NCBI RefSeq assembly: GCF_004216855.1
Contig: NZ_SGXT01000011.1
Span: 372,001 to 436,000 of the forward strand
Source: Microcella alkaliphila
GTDB lineage: Bacteria; Actinomycetota; Actinomycetes; Actinomycetales; Microbacteriaceae
Direction of reading: 5' to 3'
DNA: 64,000 nucleotides
Shown: piece after piece, positions 38,247 to 47,409 of the stretch
How the letters are laid out: each line of letters starts with the position of its first letter
How positions within the stretch are numbered: position 1 is the first letter of the stretch
Notes under the pieces: model-generated
Told to the model about the DNA's origin: nothing
Seen by the model: the letters and a program-made list of their open reading frames with translations, nothing else
The model's database searches: none
Made by a program: the position numbers and the translations under genes

Positions 38247-39398
38247 CTAACGCAGGAATTCGGGCACGTCGAGATCGTCGTCGACCTCGACGGCGGCCGC
38301 GTCGAGCGGATCGATCGGGGCCGTGGCGCCGAGCGCATCGCCCGTGGTCCACGTCTCGCCGGTCTCATCCATTCCGGCCTGCGGGGCCTCCGACTCACTC
38401 CCCTCGGCCGCCAGGAAGCTGGAGCGCCGATCGGTGCGGATCGCCTGGGGCTCACCGCCGTCGAACCCGGCGGCGATGACGGTCACGCGCACCTCGTCGC
38501 CGAGCGTGTCGTCGATCACGGCGCCGAAAATGATGTTGGCCTCGGGATGCACGGCCTCCTGCACGAGGCGGGCCGCGTCGTTGATTTCGAAGATTCCGAG
38601 GTTCGACCCACCTTGGATCGACAGCAGCACGCCGTGCGCTCCGTCGATGCTCGCCTCGAGGAGCGGGCTCGCGACGGCGAGTTCGGCGGCTTTGATCGCC
38701 CGGTCGGCTCCCCTGCTCGACCCGATGCCCATGAGGGCGCTCCCCGCGCCCTGCATGACGCTCTTGACGTCGGCGAAGTCGAGGTTGATGAGGCCAGGAG
38801 TCGTGATGAGGTCGGTGATGCCCTGCACACCGGCGAGCAACACCTGGTCGGCGGTCGCGAAGGCCTCGAGCATGCTGATGCCGCGGTCGCTGATCTCGAG
38901 CAGCCGGTCGTTCGGCACGACGATCAGGGTGTCGACCTCGTTCTTCAGCGAGCCGACACCGTCTTCGGCCTGCGCCTGCCGGCGCTTTCCCTCGAAGGAG
39001 AACGGCTTTGTCACGACACCGATCGTGAGGGCGCCGATCGACTTGGCGATGCGGGCCACGACGGGTGCGCCACCGGTTCCGGTGCCGCCGCCCTCACCCG
39101 CGGTGACGAAGACCATGTCAGCGCCCGCGAGCGCTTCCTCGATTTCCTCCGCATGGTCTTCGGCGGCCCGGCGCCCGACCTCGGGGTCGGCCCCGGCGCC
39201 GAGGCCTCGGGTGAGTTCGCGACCGACGTCGAGTTTGACGTCGGCGTCGCTCATGAGCAGCGCCTGCGCATCCGTGTTGATGGCGATGAATTCGACCCCG
39301 CGCAATCCGAGTTCGATCATGCGGTTGACGGCGTTGACGCCGCCGCCGCCGATGCCAACCACCTTGATGACGGCGAGGTAGTTCTGGTTCGTGGTCAC
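38247..39398 (-). CDS. ftsZ: Cell division GTPase FtsZ
   Basis: The 383-residue tubulin homologue that forms the Z-ring. [15 protein letters not shown] and the tubulin signature [10 protein letters not shown] (about 103-112) bind [14 protein letters not shown] carries the T7-loop Asp residues for hydrolysis. The C-terminal conserved peptide ends [10 protein letters not shown] and would bind SepF. The GTG start has GGAGG 5 bases upstream. A candidate promoter lies in the 118-base gap to ftsQ. Confidence 0.96.
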   Translation of the reverse strand: MTTNQNYLAVIKVVGIGGGGVNAVNRMIELGLRGVEFIAINTDAQALLMSDADVKLDVGRELTRGLGAGADPEVGRRAAEDHAEEIEEALAGADMVFVTAGEGGGTGTGGAPVVARIAKSIGALTIGVVTKPFSFEGKRRQAQAEDGVGSLKNEVDTLIVVPNDRLLEISDRGISMLEAFATADQVLLAGVQGITDLITTPGLINLDFADVKSVMQGAGSALMGIGSSRGADRAIKAAELAVASPLLEASIDGAHGVLLSIQGGSNLGIFEINDAARLVQEAVHPEANIIFGAVIDDTLGDEVRVTVIAAGFDGGEPQAIRTDRRSSFLAAEGSESEAPQAGMDETGETWTTGDALGATAPIDPLDAAAVEVDDDLDVPEFLR

Positions 39399-39421
39399 GT
39401 CGGCCTCCGTTTAACCTTCAA

Positions 39422-39450
39422 CCTCTACCTGAGGTGTAAGGTATCCTCAA
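39422..39450 (-). promoter_or_regulatory. Candidate ftsZ promoter with inverted repeat
   Basis: On the minus strand TTGAGG (39445-39450) and TAGAGG (39422-39427) are separated by exactly 17 bases. The -35 element is the arm of an inverted repeat TGAGG...CCTCA at 39430-39449. The -10 match is weak at its last base, so this is tentative. Confidence 0.35.
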
Positions 39451-39516
39451 CTGCTGATCACCACGAACGGTACGACCGTTGCCCCCTCCGGCGGCTCAGG
39501 CTGCGCGCGTGTCGTG

Positions 39517-40464
39517 TCATCCGTTCGCGTCGCGCACGACGAGGCTGTCGGGCGCCGACACGTCATACACCCACCGCGTGCCCTGATCGGTCGCCGCAAT
39601 AGCGGCATCGAGCACGCGCGCTTTTTGCGCCGAGCGCTCCGCATCGCCCCACATCACCACGTGGCCGCTCCCGCGCAACTCGAACGTCACATCGTCCCGC
39701 GTCGTCGCCGTCACCGTCTCGACCCGAGCCGCGACCTCCCGGGGGATGCTGATCAACACGTCAGCAACGGATGCGAACGCCCGCTCCCCCGCCTCCCCGC
39801 TCGCCAGCTGGATGAGCGGCAGCCCCTCGGGGACGGCGTCCACCGTCTCGACGACGACCCCGGCCGCATCCACCAGCTCGAGACCGGCCGGCGCCTCGAC
39901 GGCGCCGATCGGAGCGCGCTCGACGATGCGGACGATGAGGGTGTTGGGCGGCACGATCTCGGTCGAGTACGACCGGATCAGTGCGAACTGCGCCAAGTCG
40001 TCCCCGATCGCGGAGTCGGCAACGAAGGCCAACGGCGTGCCGAGATGCTCATCGAGTGCGGCGGTGACCTCGGCGGCATCGAGCCGCTGCGTACCGGTGA
40101 CGTCGATGGTTGCCAGAGACATGAGCGGGCTGAAGGTGACCGCGATGACTCCGGCGAGCAGGGCGCTGAACGACGTGACGATGCCGATGACCACGGCGCG
40201 CCGGCGGCGCGAGTGGCGGGTGAAGCGCCGCACCTCGCCGCGCTCGGCGCGACGCCGGTCGCGGCCGGCCTGCCGTTCCAGAGCGCGAGCCTCGCGGCGG
40301 GCTCGGGCAGCGGAGCGCCGAAGCTCGCGCGCGGTGGGCTCCGACGGTTTCGGCGACTGGGGGGCCGCCTTCGGCGTGTCCGCCACCGGCGGAGCGGAAC
40401 TCGGGCGAGCGGGGGATCGCCCGGGCGGCGGCGGCGGACCAGCGATGCCCTCGGGGCGTTTCAC
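39517..40464 (-). CDS. ftsQ: Cell division protein FtsQ
   Basis: A 315-residue bitopic divisome protein. The cytoplasmic tail of about 90 residues is rich in Pro, Ala and Arg. One transmembrane helix follows ([22 protein letters not shown] is split here as [20 protein letters not shown], about 90-109), then the POTRA domain beginning [19 protein letters not shown], and a beta domain with [14 protein letters not shown]. It overlaps the murC stop as GTGA and so is coupled to murC. The last residues are SLVVRDANG. Confidence 0.88.
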   Translation of the reverse strand: MKRPEGIAGPPPPPGRSPARPSSAPPVADTPKAAPQSPKPSEPTARELRRSAARARREARALERQAGRDRRRAERGEVRRFTRHSRRRRAVVIGIVTSFSALLAGVIAVTFSPLMSLATIDVTGTQRLDAAEVTAALDEHLGTPLAFVADSAIGDDLAQFALIRSYSTEIVPPNTLIVRIVERAPIGAVEAPAGLELVDAAGVVVETVDAVPEGLPLIQLASGEAGERAFASVADVLISIPREVAARVETVTATTRDDVTFELRGSGHVVMWGDAERSAQKARVLDAAIAATDQGTRWVYDVSAPDSLVVRDANG

Positions 40465-41885
40465 GGCCGTATCCGGCCATCCAGCGCATCCCGCAACTGC
40501 GGGATGATGCGGTACACGTCACCGCAACTGAGAGTCATGACGATGTCGCCGGGCTCGGCGATCTCGGCGACGCGGCGGGCGGCGTCGTCCCAGTCGGGGC
40601 GGTACGACACGTGCGCGTCGTCGTCGAACGCGTCGGCGACGAGCGCTCCGGTCACACCGGGGATCGGGTCTTCGCGCGCGCCGTACACGTCGAGCACCAC
40701 CGTATGGTCGGCTCCGGACTCGTAGACGGCGGCGAACTCGCTCGCCATGGCCTGCGTGCGGCTGTACAGGTGGGGCTGGTGCACCGCGATGACCCGCCCG
40801 GCGCCCACCACACTGCGTGCGGTCTGCAGAGCCGCGGCGACCTCGGCCGGGTGGTGCGCGTAATCGTCGTAGAGGCGCACGCCGTCCGCCTCACCGTGGC
40901 TCTCGAAGCGGCGCTGCGTACCGGCGAACCCATCCAGGGCGGCGACGGCAGCGGCGAGCGGCATATCGAGCACGCTCAGCAGGGCGACCACGCCCGCAGC
41001 GTTGACCGCGTTGTGGCGTCCAGGCACCGCGAGGCGACCGGACGCGGACATGCCGCCACGCTCGACCGTGAAGCTGACCGGGCCCTCCGCGCCGATCTCG
41101 GTCAGACGCACGTCCGCGTCGGCCGCCCCGCCGAAGGTCACCACCCGCGGGCCGGGGTGTCCGCCGGCACGGTCAGCGTGCATCCGGTCAGCGAGGCGGC
41201 GGGTGGCCTCGTCATCGGCGGACAGCACGACCGTTTCCCGCACCCGGGAGGCGAAACGGAAAAAGGCCTCCTCGATACCCTCCGCACTGCCGTAGTGGTC
41301 GAGGTGATCGGAATCGATGTTGGTGATGAGCGCGATCGCCGTGTCGTAAAGCAGGAACGAGCCGTCGGACTCGTCGGCCTCGATCACGAACAGCTCGCCC
41401 TCGCCCCAGGCCGACGAGGTGCCCGCCGACTGGATGACCGCTCCGTTCACGAAGGACGGATCGTGGCCGAGGTACCGCAGAGCCTCAACGGCCATGCCGG
41501 TCGACGTCGACTTGCCGTGCGCGCCCGCGACCGCGACGAGCCGCTCGCCGCGCACCAGCCACGCGAGCGCGTTCGCCCGGTGCAAGACGGGGATACCCCG
41601 CTCGAGCGCCGCCTGGTATTCGGGGTTGTCTTGCCACAGTGCCCCGGTGACGACGAGTGCCTCGGCAGCGTCGATGTGGGCAGCGTCGTGCCCGATCGCG
41701 ACCGGGATCCCCTCGCGACGCAGGGCCTCGACCGTCGGCGACTCGGCGCGGTCGCTGCCGGTCACTCGATGGCCGCGAGCGTGCATCATGCGGGCGATGC
41801 CGCTCATGCCGCTGCCGCCGATGCCGACGAAGTGCAGGGACCCGAGTTCGTCGGGCAGAACGAGGTCGAGGTCAGGTGCGATCAT
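40461..41885 (-). CDS. murC: UDP-N-acetylmuramate--L-alanine ligase
   Basis: A 474-residue cytosolic ligase adding the first stem amino acid to UDP-MurNAc. [18 protein letters not shown] forms the N-terminal nucleotide-sugar domain. [18 protein letters not shown] is the P-loop, with Ser in place of the second usual Thr. [12 protein letters not shown] and [13 protein letters not shown] bind metal and [17 protein letters not shown] and [10 protein letters not shown] belong to the C-terminal domain. It overlaps ftsQ by GTGA and lies 6 bases after murG. Confidence 0.94.
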   Translation of the reverse strand: MIAPDLDLVLPDELGSLHFVGIGGSGMSGIARMMHARGHRVTGSDRAESPTVEALRREGIPVAIGHDAAHIDAAEALVVTGALWQDNPEYQAALERGIPVLHRANALAWLVRGERLVAVAGAHGKSTSTGMAVEALRYLGHDPSFVNGAVIQSAGTSSAWGEGELFVIEADESDGSFLLYDTAIALITNIDSDHLDHYGSAEGIEEAFFRFASRVRETVVLSADDEATRRLADRMHADRAGGHPGPRVVTFGGAADADVRLTEIGAEGPVSFTVERGGMSASGRLAVPGRHNAVNAAGVVALLSVLDMPLAAAVAALDGFAGTQRRFESHGEADGVRLYDDYAHHPAEVAAALQTARSVVGAGRVIAVHQPHLYSRTQAMASEFAAVYESGADHTVVLDVYGAREDPIPGVTGALVADAFDDDAHVSYRPDWDDAARRVAEIAEPGDIVMTLSCGDVYRIIPQLRDALDGRIRP

Positions 41886-41891
41886 CGGCCA

Positions 41892-42977
41892 TCACCCTAC
41901 GCGCTGTGCCGCGACGGCTTCGCGTGCGAGGCCCACGAGCGCGAGAGCGGCGTCGGGGCGCGCGACCGTGGCCGCAGCGGCCGTCATGCGGGCGATCTCG
42001 GCCCGCCCGGTGAGCAGCGGAATGAGGGTTTCTGTGACCCACTCGGGTGTGAAGGCAGCGTCATCGACGAGGATCGCCGCGCCCGCCTCGATGAGCTCGG
42101 CGGCGTTGAGCTTCTGCTCGCCGTTACCGACCGGATACGGCACCAGCACGGAGGCGAGGCCCACCGCCGCGAGCTCCGTCACGGTCGCGGCCCCCGAGCG
42201 GCACACCACGAGATCGGCGGCGGCCAGCGCGAGGTGCATCTCGTCGCAGTACTCGATCACGCGGTAGCCCTCGAGCCCGGGGTCGGTGCCGCCGCGGCCG
42301 GTGCCGGTGATGTGCAACACCTGCCAGCCGGCGCCGAGCAGCGGCACGATCGACGCGGACACGGTTTCGTTCAGCCGCTTCGCGCCGGTCGAGCCTCCCG
42401 TCACGAGCAGAACGGGGCGACTGGCGTCGAGTCCGAAGGCAGCGAGAGCGCGGGGCCGTTCAGCCCGTCGATCGAGAGCCACGATCTCTGCCCGTAGCGG
42501 CATGCCGACGACCTGCGCTCGGCGCAGAGGGGTTCCCGGGAAGGTCGTCGCGATCACTCCCCCGAGCCACGCCCCGAGCCTGTTCGCGATACCAGGACGC
42601 GCATTCGCCTCGTGCACGACGAAGGGGATGCGCTCGGCGCGGGCGGCGACGTACGCGGGCGCAGCGGCGTACCCCCCGAAACCCACGACGACGTCGATCT
42701 CGCGCTCGCGCAGAATCTGCCGCGTGCGGCGCACCGCGTCTCGGAAGCGAGCCGGGAATCGGACGGCGGCTCCGTTCGGACGTCGCGGAAACGGCACGCG
42801 CGGGATCGTCAGCAGTTCATAGCCGCGCGCCGGCACGAGGCGCGCTTCGAGCCCTTCCGCCGTGCCCAGCACGCCGATCGTCACGCCGGGTTCGTCATCG
42901 CGCCACGCGTCGGCGACGGCGAGCAGGGGGTTGACGTGGCCGGCGGTGCCTCCGCCAGCGAGCAGAACGGATGTCAC
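41892..42977 (-). CDS. murG: UDP-GlcNAc:lipid I N-acetylglucosaminyltransferase
   Basis: A 361-residue membrane-associated GT-B glycosyltransferase that makes lipid II. LLAGGGTAGHVNPLLAVADA is the first glycine loop. VVVGFGGYAAAPAYVAA and FVVHEANARPGIANRL follow. The C-terminal UDP-GlcNAc site is ADLVVCRSGAATVTELAAVG with PYPVGNGEQKLNA. The start GTG at 42977 overlaps the ftsW stop as GTGA. The length is normal. Confidence 0.94.
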   Translation of the reverse strand: MTSVLLAGGGTAGHVNPLLAVADAWRDDEPGVTIGVLGTAEGLEARLVPARGYELLTIPRVPFPRRPNGAAVRFPARFRDAVRRTRQILREREIDVVVGFGGYAAAPAYVAARAERIPFVVHEANARPGIANRLGAWLGGVIATTFPGTPLRRAQVVGMPLRAEIVALDRRAERPRALAAFGLDASRPVLLVTGGSTGAKRLNETVSASIVPLLGAGWQVLHITGTGRGGTDPGLEGYRVIEYCDEMHLALAAADLVVCRSGAATVTELAAVGLASVLVPYPVGNGEQKLNAAELIEAGAAILVDDAAFTPEWVTETLIPLLTGRAEIARMTAAAATVARPDAALALVGLAREAVAAQRVG

Positions 42978-44179
42978 CGTGCAGTCTCCGTGAGGGGTGA
43001 GTTGCGCGCGAGCGACAGGACGACGCCCACGGCGAGCAGGGTGGCGACGAGCGAGGAGCCGCCGGCTGAGATGAAGGGCAGTGGCACGCCGAGGACGGGC
43101 AGCATGCCGAGCACCACGGCGATGTTGACGAACGACTGCACGACGAGCCACGTCATGATCGCTCCAATGGCGATGCGTCGGAAGGGGTCGGCCTGGGTGC
43201 GCACGAGACGCACGAAGGCGATCGCGAGCGCGACGAAGACAGCGAGCACGACGAGCGCGCCCACGAGCCCGAGCTCCTCGCCGATGATGGCGAAGATGAA
43301 GTCGCTCTCGGCGTGCGGTAACCACGACCACTTGGCCGATGAGTTTCCGAGCCCGACGCCGAACAGGCCGCCGGAGCCGAGTGCCCACGTGCCGTGCACG
43401 ACCTGCCAGCAGACGCCCTCGTAGTCTTCCGGCCGGCAGCCGTCGATCCAGACCGTGATGCGGCTGGAGCGTGAGGGGCTCGAGAACGCGAACGCGATGG
43501 CCGCGGCGGCGATGCCCGAGACGAGCACAATGAGTTTGCCGAGAGGCGCGCCGGCGAAGTACAGCGCGCCCAACACCATCGCGAGCATCACGCCGGCGGT
43601 GCCGAGATCGTCACCGATCAGCACCATGCCGATGCTGAAGAACGATAGCGGCAGGGCCGGGAAGATGACGTCGTGCCAGCTGCGGAGGCCGTCGGCCTTC
43701 TCGGCGAGCACGGCGGCGAGCCACACCGCCAGCGCAAGCTTCAAGAACTCGGATGGTTGCGCCGTGAAGCCGCCGATATAGAGCCAGTTGCGGTTACCGC
43801 CGTACTCGTAGCCCAGCGGCGTGAAGACCACGAGGGCTTGCAGCCCCACTCCCAGGATGACGAAGTGCCGCGCCCAGCGTCGCCAAAAGACGGCGGGCAG
43901 TCGACCGACCATCAGCATCACGGGGATGCCGACGAGGGCGAACAGACCCTGACGCAGAAAAATACCGAAGAAGTCGCCGTTTCCGCCGCGGCCCGAGATC
44001 ACGAACGAGGCGGACAGCACCATGACGAGCCCAAACAGCACGAGGAAGATCGTCACGCCAAGCAGCAGGATCGCGTCGCCGTTGTCGGTGCCGAACAGCT
44101 TGCGCACGGCAACGACCGCGACAGGCGGCCGCCCGGCCGGCTCAGCGGGCGTCGGACGAGGGGGTCGGATGCTCGTCAT
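42974..44179 (-). CDS. ftsW: Peptidoglycan glycosyltransferase FtsW (SEDS family)
   Basis: A 401-residue SEDS protein with about ten transmembrane helices that polymerises lipid II at the septum with FtsI. GNRNWLYIGGFTAQPSEFLK is the SEDS signature with the lipid-contact region. IGDDLGTAGVM carries the catalytic Asp. The C-terminal motif VPLPFISAGGSSLVATL is present. AGGGAGGA lies 4 bases before the ATG at 44179, so the start is inside the last codons of murD. The N-terminus is Pro-rich and cytoplasmic. Confidence 0.93.
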   Translation of the reverse strand: MTSIRPPRPTPAEPAGRPPVAVVAVRKLFGTDNGDAILLLGVTIFLVLFGLVMVLSASFVISGRGGNGDFFGIFLRQGLFALVGIPVMLMVGRLPAVFWRRWARHFVILGVGLQALVVFTPLGYEYGGNRNWLYIGGFTAQPSEFLKLALAVWLAAVLAEKADGLRSWHDVIFPALPLSFFSIGMVLIGDDLGTAGVMLAMVLGALYFAGAPLGKLIVLVSGIAAAAIAFAFSSPSRSSRITVWIDGCRPEDYEGVCWQVVHGTWALGSGGLFGVGLGNSSAKWSWLPHAESDFIFAIIGEELGLVGALVVLAVFVALAIAFVRLVRTQADPFRRIAIGAIMTWLVVQSFVNIAVVLGMLPVLGVPLPFISAGGSSLVATLLAVGVVLSLARNSPLTETAR

Positions 44180-45668
44180 CCGGTCCTCCCTCCGTGTGAC
44201 GTCGGACCGCCTCGGCAAAGCGTCGTCCGCGGTCGGCATAGTCGGTGAACTGGTCCATGGATGCCGCGGCCGGCGCCAGCAGCACCGTGTCGCCCGCTTC
44301 GGCGACCTGGGCTGCGAGCCGGACGGCTTCCGGCATCACCCCGTCAGTCTCCCCGGCGGTCACCTCGAGCACCGTCAGGTGGGGGGCGTGTCGGGAGAAC
44401 GCCTCCCGCAGCGCTGAGCGATCATCGCCAATGAGCACGGCCGCGCGCAGGCGAGCAGCGTGGGCAGCGACGAGGGGTGCCAGGTCGACGCCCTTCGCGA
44501 GCCCGCCGGCGATCCAGACGACCGAGCGGTAGGCGGCCAGCGCGGAGGCGGCGGCGTGTGCGTTCGTCGCCTTCGAGTCATCGACCCAGACGATGTCGTC
44601 GGCTGCAGCGACGACTTCGGTGCGGTGCGCGTCGACGCGGAAGGCGCGCAAGCCCTCGCGTACGGCGGTCGGCTCGACCCCCACCGCTCGGGCGAGGGCC
44701 GCGGCGGCCAGCACGTTCGCCAGGCCGTGCGGGGTCTGCAGGCCCGCCTGCGCCAGGTCGGCGAGCGATGCCAGCTCCAGGGCGCTCGTGTGGCGCTCGG
44801 CAAGGAACGCGCGGTCGACGAGCAGGCCATCGACAACGCCGATGTCGCTCGGCCCCGGCGTGTCTGAACCGAAGCCGATTGCGCGGCACCCTTCGATGAC
44901 GTCGGCCTCCTCGACCATTCGCATGGTCGCCTCGTCGCGGCGGTTGTAGACGCAGGCGACGCGCGTGTTCTCGTACACCTTCGCCTTCGCGTCACGGTAG
45001 GCCACTGCCGATCCGTGCCAGTCGTAGTGGTCTTCGGCGAGGTTCAAGCACGTGCTCGCGAGCGGCACGAGCGCGCCAGGCCCGGCGGCCGGCAGCCAGT
45101 GCAGCTGGAAGCTCGACAGCTCGACGACGAGTGCGTCGAAGCCCGCGGGGTCGCGCACCGCATCAAGCACCGGCACCCCGATGTTGCCGCAGGGGGCCGC
45201 GCGCAGGCCTCCTTCACGGAGCATCGTCGCGGTGAGCTGCGTCGTCGTGGTCTTTCCGTTCGTGCCGGTGATGAGAATCCACTCGCCAGCGGGCTCCACC
45301 TTGTCGCGCACCCGCCACGCCAGCTCGATGTCGCCCCAGATCGGGATGCCCGCATCCTGGATGGCGCGGATCAGCGGCTGGTCGGGGCGGAAGCCGGGCG
45401 AGACGATCGCGAGCTCCGCGTCGAGGGCGAGCACGGCATCCCCGTCGCTCGCGTCGTCGCCGGTGAGTTCGACCAGGTCGACGCCGATGACCGGCAGGAT
45501 GCGCGCCCGCTCGGCATCGGGCGTGCGCGCGGCGACCGTCACGCGGGCTCCGAGTTCGGCGAGGGTGTCGGCGGCGGCGAAGCCGGTGACGCCGAGGCCA
45601 AGCACGACGACACGTAACCCCCGCCAGTCGGCGCTCCAGCTCGTCAACTCGTCGAGCGGCGCGGCCAT
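44142..45668 (-). CDS. murD: UDP-N-acetylmuramoyl-L-alanine--D-glutamate ligase
   Basis: A 508-residue ligase that adds D-glutamate. VVVLGLGVTGFAAADTLAEL begins the N-terminal domain. LITGTNGKTTTTQLTATML is the P-loop. LASTCLNLAEDHYDWHGS has the metal-binding His. VDDSKATNAHAAASALAAY and LLAPAAASMDQFTDYADRGR belong to the C-terminal domain. The ATG overlaps the mraY stop by one base (TGATG). Its end overlaps the ftsW start by about 38 bases. Somewhat longer than usual because of an Asp/Glu/Ser-rich C-terminal tail. Confidence 0.94.
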   Translation of the reverse strand: MAAPLDELTSWSADWRGLRVVVLGLGVTGFAAADTLAELGARVTVAARTPDAERARILPVIGVDLVELTGDDASDGDAVLALDAELAIVSPGFRPDQPLIRAIQDAGIPIWGDIELAWRVRDKVEPAGEWILITGTNGKTTTTQLTATMLREGGLRAAPCGNIGVPVLDAVRDPAGFDALVVELSSFQLHWLPAAGPGALVPLASTCLNLAEDHYDWHGSAVAYRDAKAKVYENTRVACVYNRRDEATMRMVEEADVIEGCRAIGFGSDTPGPSDIGVVDGLLVDRAFLAERHTSALELASLADLAQAGLQTPHGLANVLAAAALARAVGVEPTAVREGLRAFRVDAHRTEVVAAADDIVWVDDSKATNAHAAASALAAYRSVVWIAGGLAKGVDLAPLVAAHAARLRAAVLIGDDRSALREAFSRHAPHLTVLEVTAGETDGVMPEAVRLAAQVAEAGDTVLLAPAAASMDQFTDYADRGRRFAEAVRRHTEGGPDDEHPTPSSDAR

Positions 45669-46765
45669 CAGGCGCTAATCCATTCGAGGTAGAACAGCCC
45701 CACGCCGACGGCGACGAAGAGGCCGCCGATGAGCCAGAACCGCACGACGACGGTGACCTCGGCCCAGCCCTTCAGCTCGAAGTGGTGGTGTAGCGGGCTC
45801 ATGAGGAAGATGCGTTTGCCGCCCGTGATCTTGAAGTAGGCGCGCTGCACAATCACCGAACCGGTGACGATGAGGAACAGGCCGCCCATCAGGATCAGCA
45901 GCAGCTGCGTGTGGGTGAGGATCGCGAGGGCGGCCAGCGCTCCGCCGATGGCGAGCGAGCCCGTGTCGCCCATGAAGATCTGGGCGGGAGAGGTGTTCCA
46001 CCAGAGGAACCCGATGAGACTCGCGGCGATCGCGGCGGCGACGATCGCGAGGTCGAGGGAGTCGCGCACGTCGTAGCACTTGAATGCGACAGCGGGGTCG
46101 AGCCCGGCGTTCGAGCACGACTGGTTGAACTGCCAGAACGCGATGATGATGTAGCCGACGACCGAGAGGATCGAGGCGCCGGTGGCCAGACCGTCCAGCC
46201 CGTCGGCGACGTTGACCGCGTTCGACGTGCTGACGACGATGATGTTCACCCAGATGGCGAAGAGGATCATCGCGCCGATCGAGCCGAAGGTGGCGAAGTC
46301 GAGCCACGCGATGTCGCGCACGGCGGAGATCTGTGTCGACGCGGGGGTCAGGCCCTGGCGGTCGGGGAAGTTGATGGCGACGAGGGCGAAGGCGGTAGCA
46401 ACGATGACCTGTCCGGCGATCTTCGCCCAGCCGCCGAGGCCGAGGCTGCGCTGGTTGCGCACCTTGGAGTAGTCGTCGATGAAGCCGACGACGGCGAGTC
46501 CCACGAAGATGCCCAGCACGAGTAGCCCGCTCAGCGTGAACGGCTCACCGGCGACGAGGTGGCCGAAGACGTAGCCGAGGCCAGCGCCGAGCACGACGAT
46601 GATGCCGCCCATCGTGGGTGTGCCGCGCTTCGTGTGGTGGGTCTGCGGCCCATCCTCCCGAATGAACTGGCCCCACTCGATGCGCTTGAACAGGCGCACG
46701 AACAGCGGGGTCGTGAACAGGGTGAAGGCGAGCGCGAAGGCGCCGGAAAACAGCAGGGCGATCAC
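45668..46765 (-). CDS. mraY: Phospho-N-acetylmuramoyl-pentapeptide-transferase
   Basis: A 365-residue integral membrane enzyme with ten transmembrane helices that moves phospho-MurNAc-peptide onto undecaprenyl phosphate, giving lipid [18 protein letters not shown] is the first signature. [16 protein letters not shown] carries the Asp pair. [15 protein letters not shown] and [14 protein letters not shown] bind Mg and nucleotide, and [11 protein letters not shown] is the final signature. The GTG start overlaps the stop of the murF remnant as GTGA. Its natural substrate in other bacteria is the pentapeptide made by MurF, which matters here because the MurF next to it is truncated. Confidence 0.95.
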   Translation of the reverse strand: MIALLFSGAFALAFTLFTTPLFVRLFKRIEWGQFIREDGPQTHHTKRGTPTMGGIIVVLGAGLGYVFGHLVAGEPFTLSGLLVLGIFVGLAVVGFIDDYSKVRNQRSLGLGGWAKIAGQVIVATAFALVAINFPDRQGLTPASTQISAVRDIAWLDFATFGSIGAMILFAIWVNIIVVSTSNAVNVADGLDGLATGASILSVVGYIIIAFWQFNQSCSNAGLDPAVAFKCYDVRDSLDLAIVAAAIAASLIGFLWWNTSPAQIFMGDTGSLAIGGALAALAILTHTQLLLILMGGLFLIVTGSVIVQRAYFKITGGKRIFLMSPLHHHFELKGWAEVTVVVRFWLIGGLFVAVGVGLFYLEWISA

Positions 46766-47409
46766 GCGGCGGCTCCGATCAGCCGGTCGACGAGCGGGCC
46801 GAGGTCGGTGCGCCCTCCCCCGGTCACCAGCACGATGTCTCCGGCGCGAACTCTGTCACGAAGGCCAGCGTAGGCCTCATCGACCGTGTCGACGAGGAGC
46901 GACTCCCCATCCCACGACCCCTCGAGCCCCGCCGCGTTGTGCAGGTGACGCGCGCCGTGGCCGATCACGACGAGCTGGGAGACGTCAAGACGCACCACGA
47001 TGCGGCCGAGCGCATCGTGCGCCTCGAACCAGTCGGCCGGCTCGGTGTCGAGCTCACCGACGACCGCAAACGACCGGGCCGACGTGCCCCGCGTGAGGCC
47101 CGCCAGCACCTGCAGCGAGCGGCGCACCTCGGCGGCCGTCACGGCGTCACGATCGTCCAGGACCAGCAGCTCGCCGGGTGCGGCGACGCGCGCGCACCGA
47201 CGAGGAACATCGCGGATGCTCGTGGCCGCGCCGAGCGCGTCGGCGAGCGTCGCGCCGGCGGCGAGGCGCGCATCCATCGCCTGAATGGCGGAATCGACGG
47301 CCGTCTCGCCGAGCGCGTCGATGAGCACCTCGGCGCGCTGGTCGCCGTGGCGCAGGTGCACGAGGGTGCCGGCGCGCGACACGATCACATCGTCGACGGT
47401 CAGCGCCAT
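46762..47409 (-). CDS. MurF remnant lacking substrate domain and P-loop
   Basis: This 215-residue gene sits exactly where murF belongs (murE-murF-mraY), but a working MurF is about 450-500 residues. The first residues MALTVDDV look like a MurF start. What follows resembles only the end of the central domain and the C-terminal domain: [61 protein letters not shown] and [12 protein letters not shown]. There is no GxxGKT P-loop, no UDP-MurNAc-binding domain, and the YNANPDSM motif is replaced by DRDAVTAA. It cannot bind ATP as MurF does. The frame is intact, with TGATG coupling to murE and GTGA to mraY, so it may still be made and selected. A full murF may exist elsewhere. Confidence 0.75.
   Translation of the reverse strand: MALTVDDVIVSRAGTLVHLRHGDQRAEVLIDALGETAVDSAIQAMDARLAAGATLADALGAATSIRDVPRRCARVAAPGELLVLDDRDAVTAAEVRRSLQVLAGLTRGTSARSFAVVGELDTEPADWFEAHDALGRIVVRLDVSQLVVIGHGARHLHNAAGLEGSWDGESLLVDTVDEAYAGLRDRVRAGDIVLVTGGGRTDLGPLVDRLIGAAA

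Noticed and set aside
40611-42497. Plus-strand open frame of 628 codons
   Set aside because: It is antisense to murC and murG, which have full family motifs and coupled overlaps on the minus strand.
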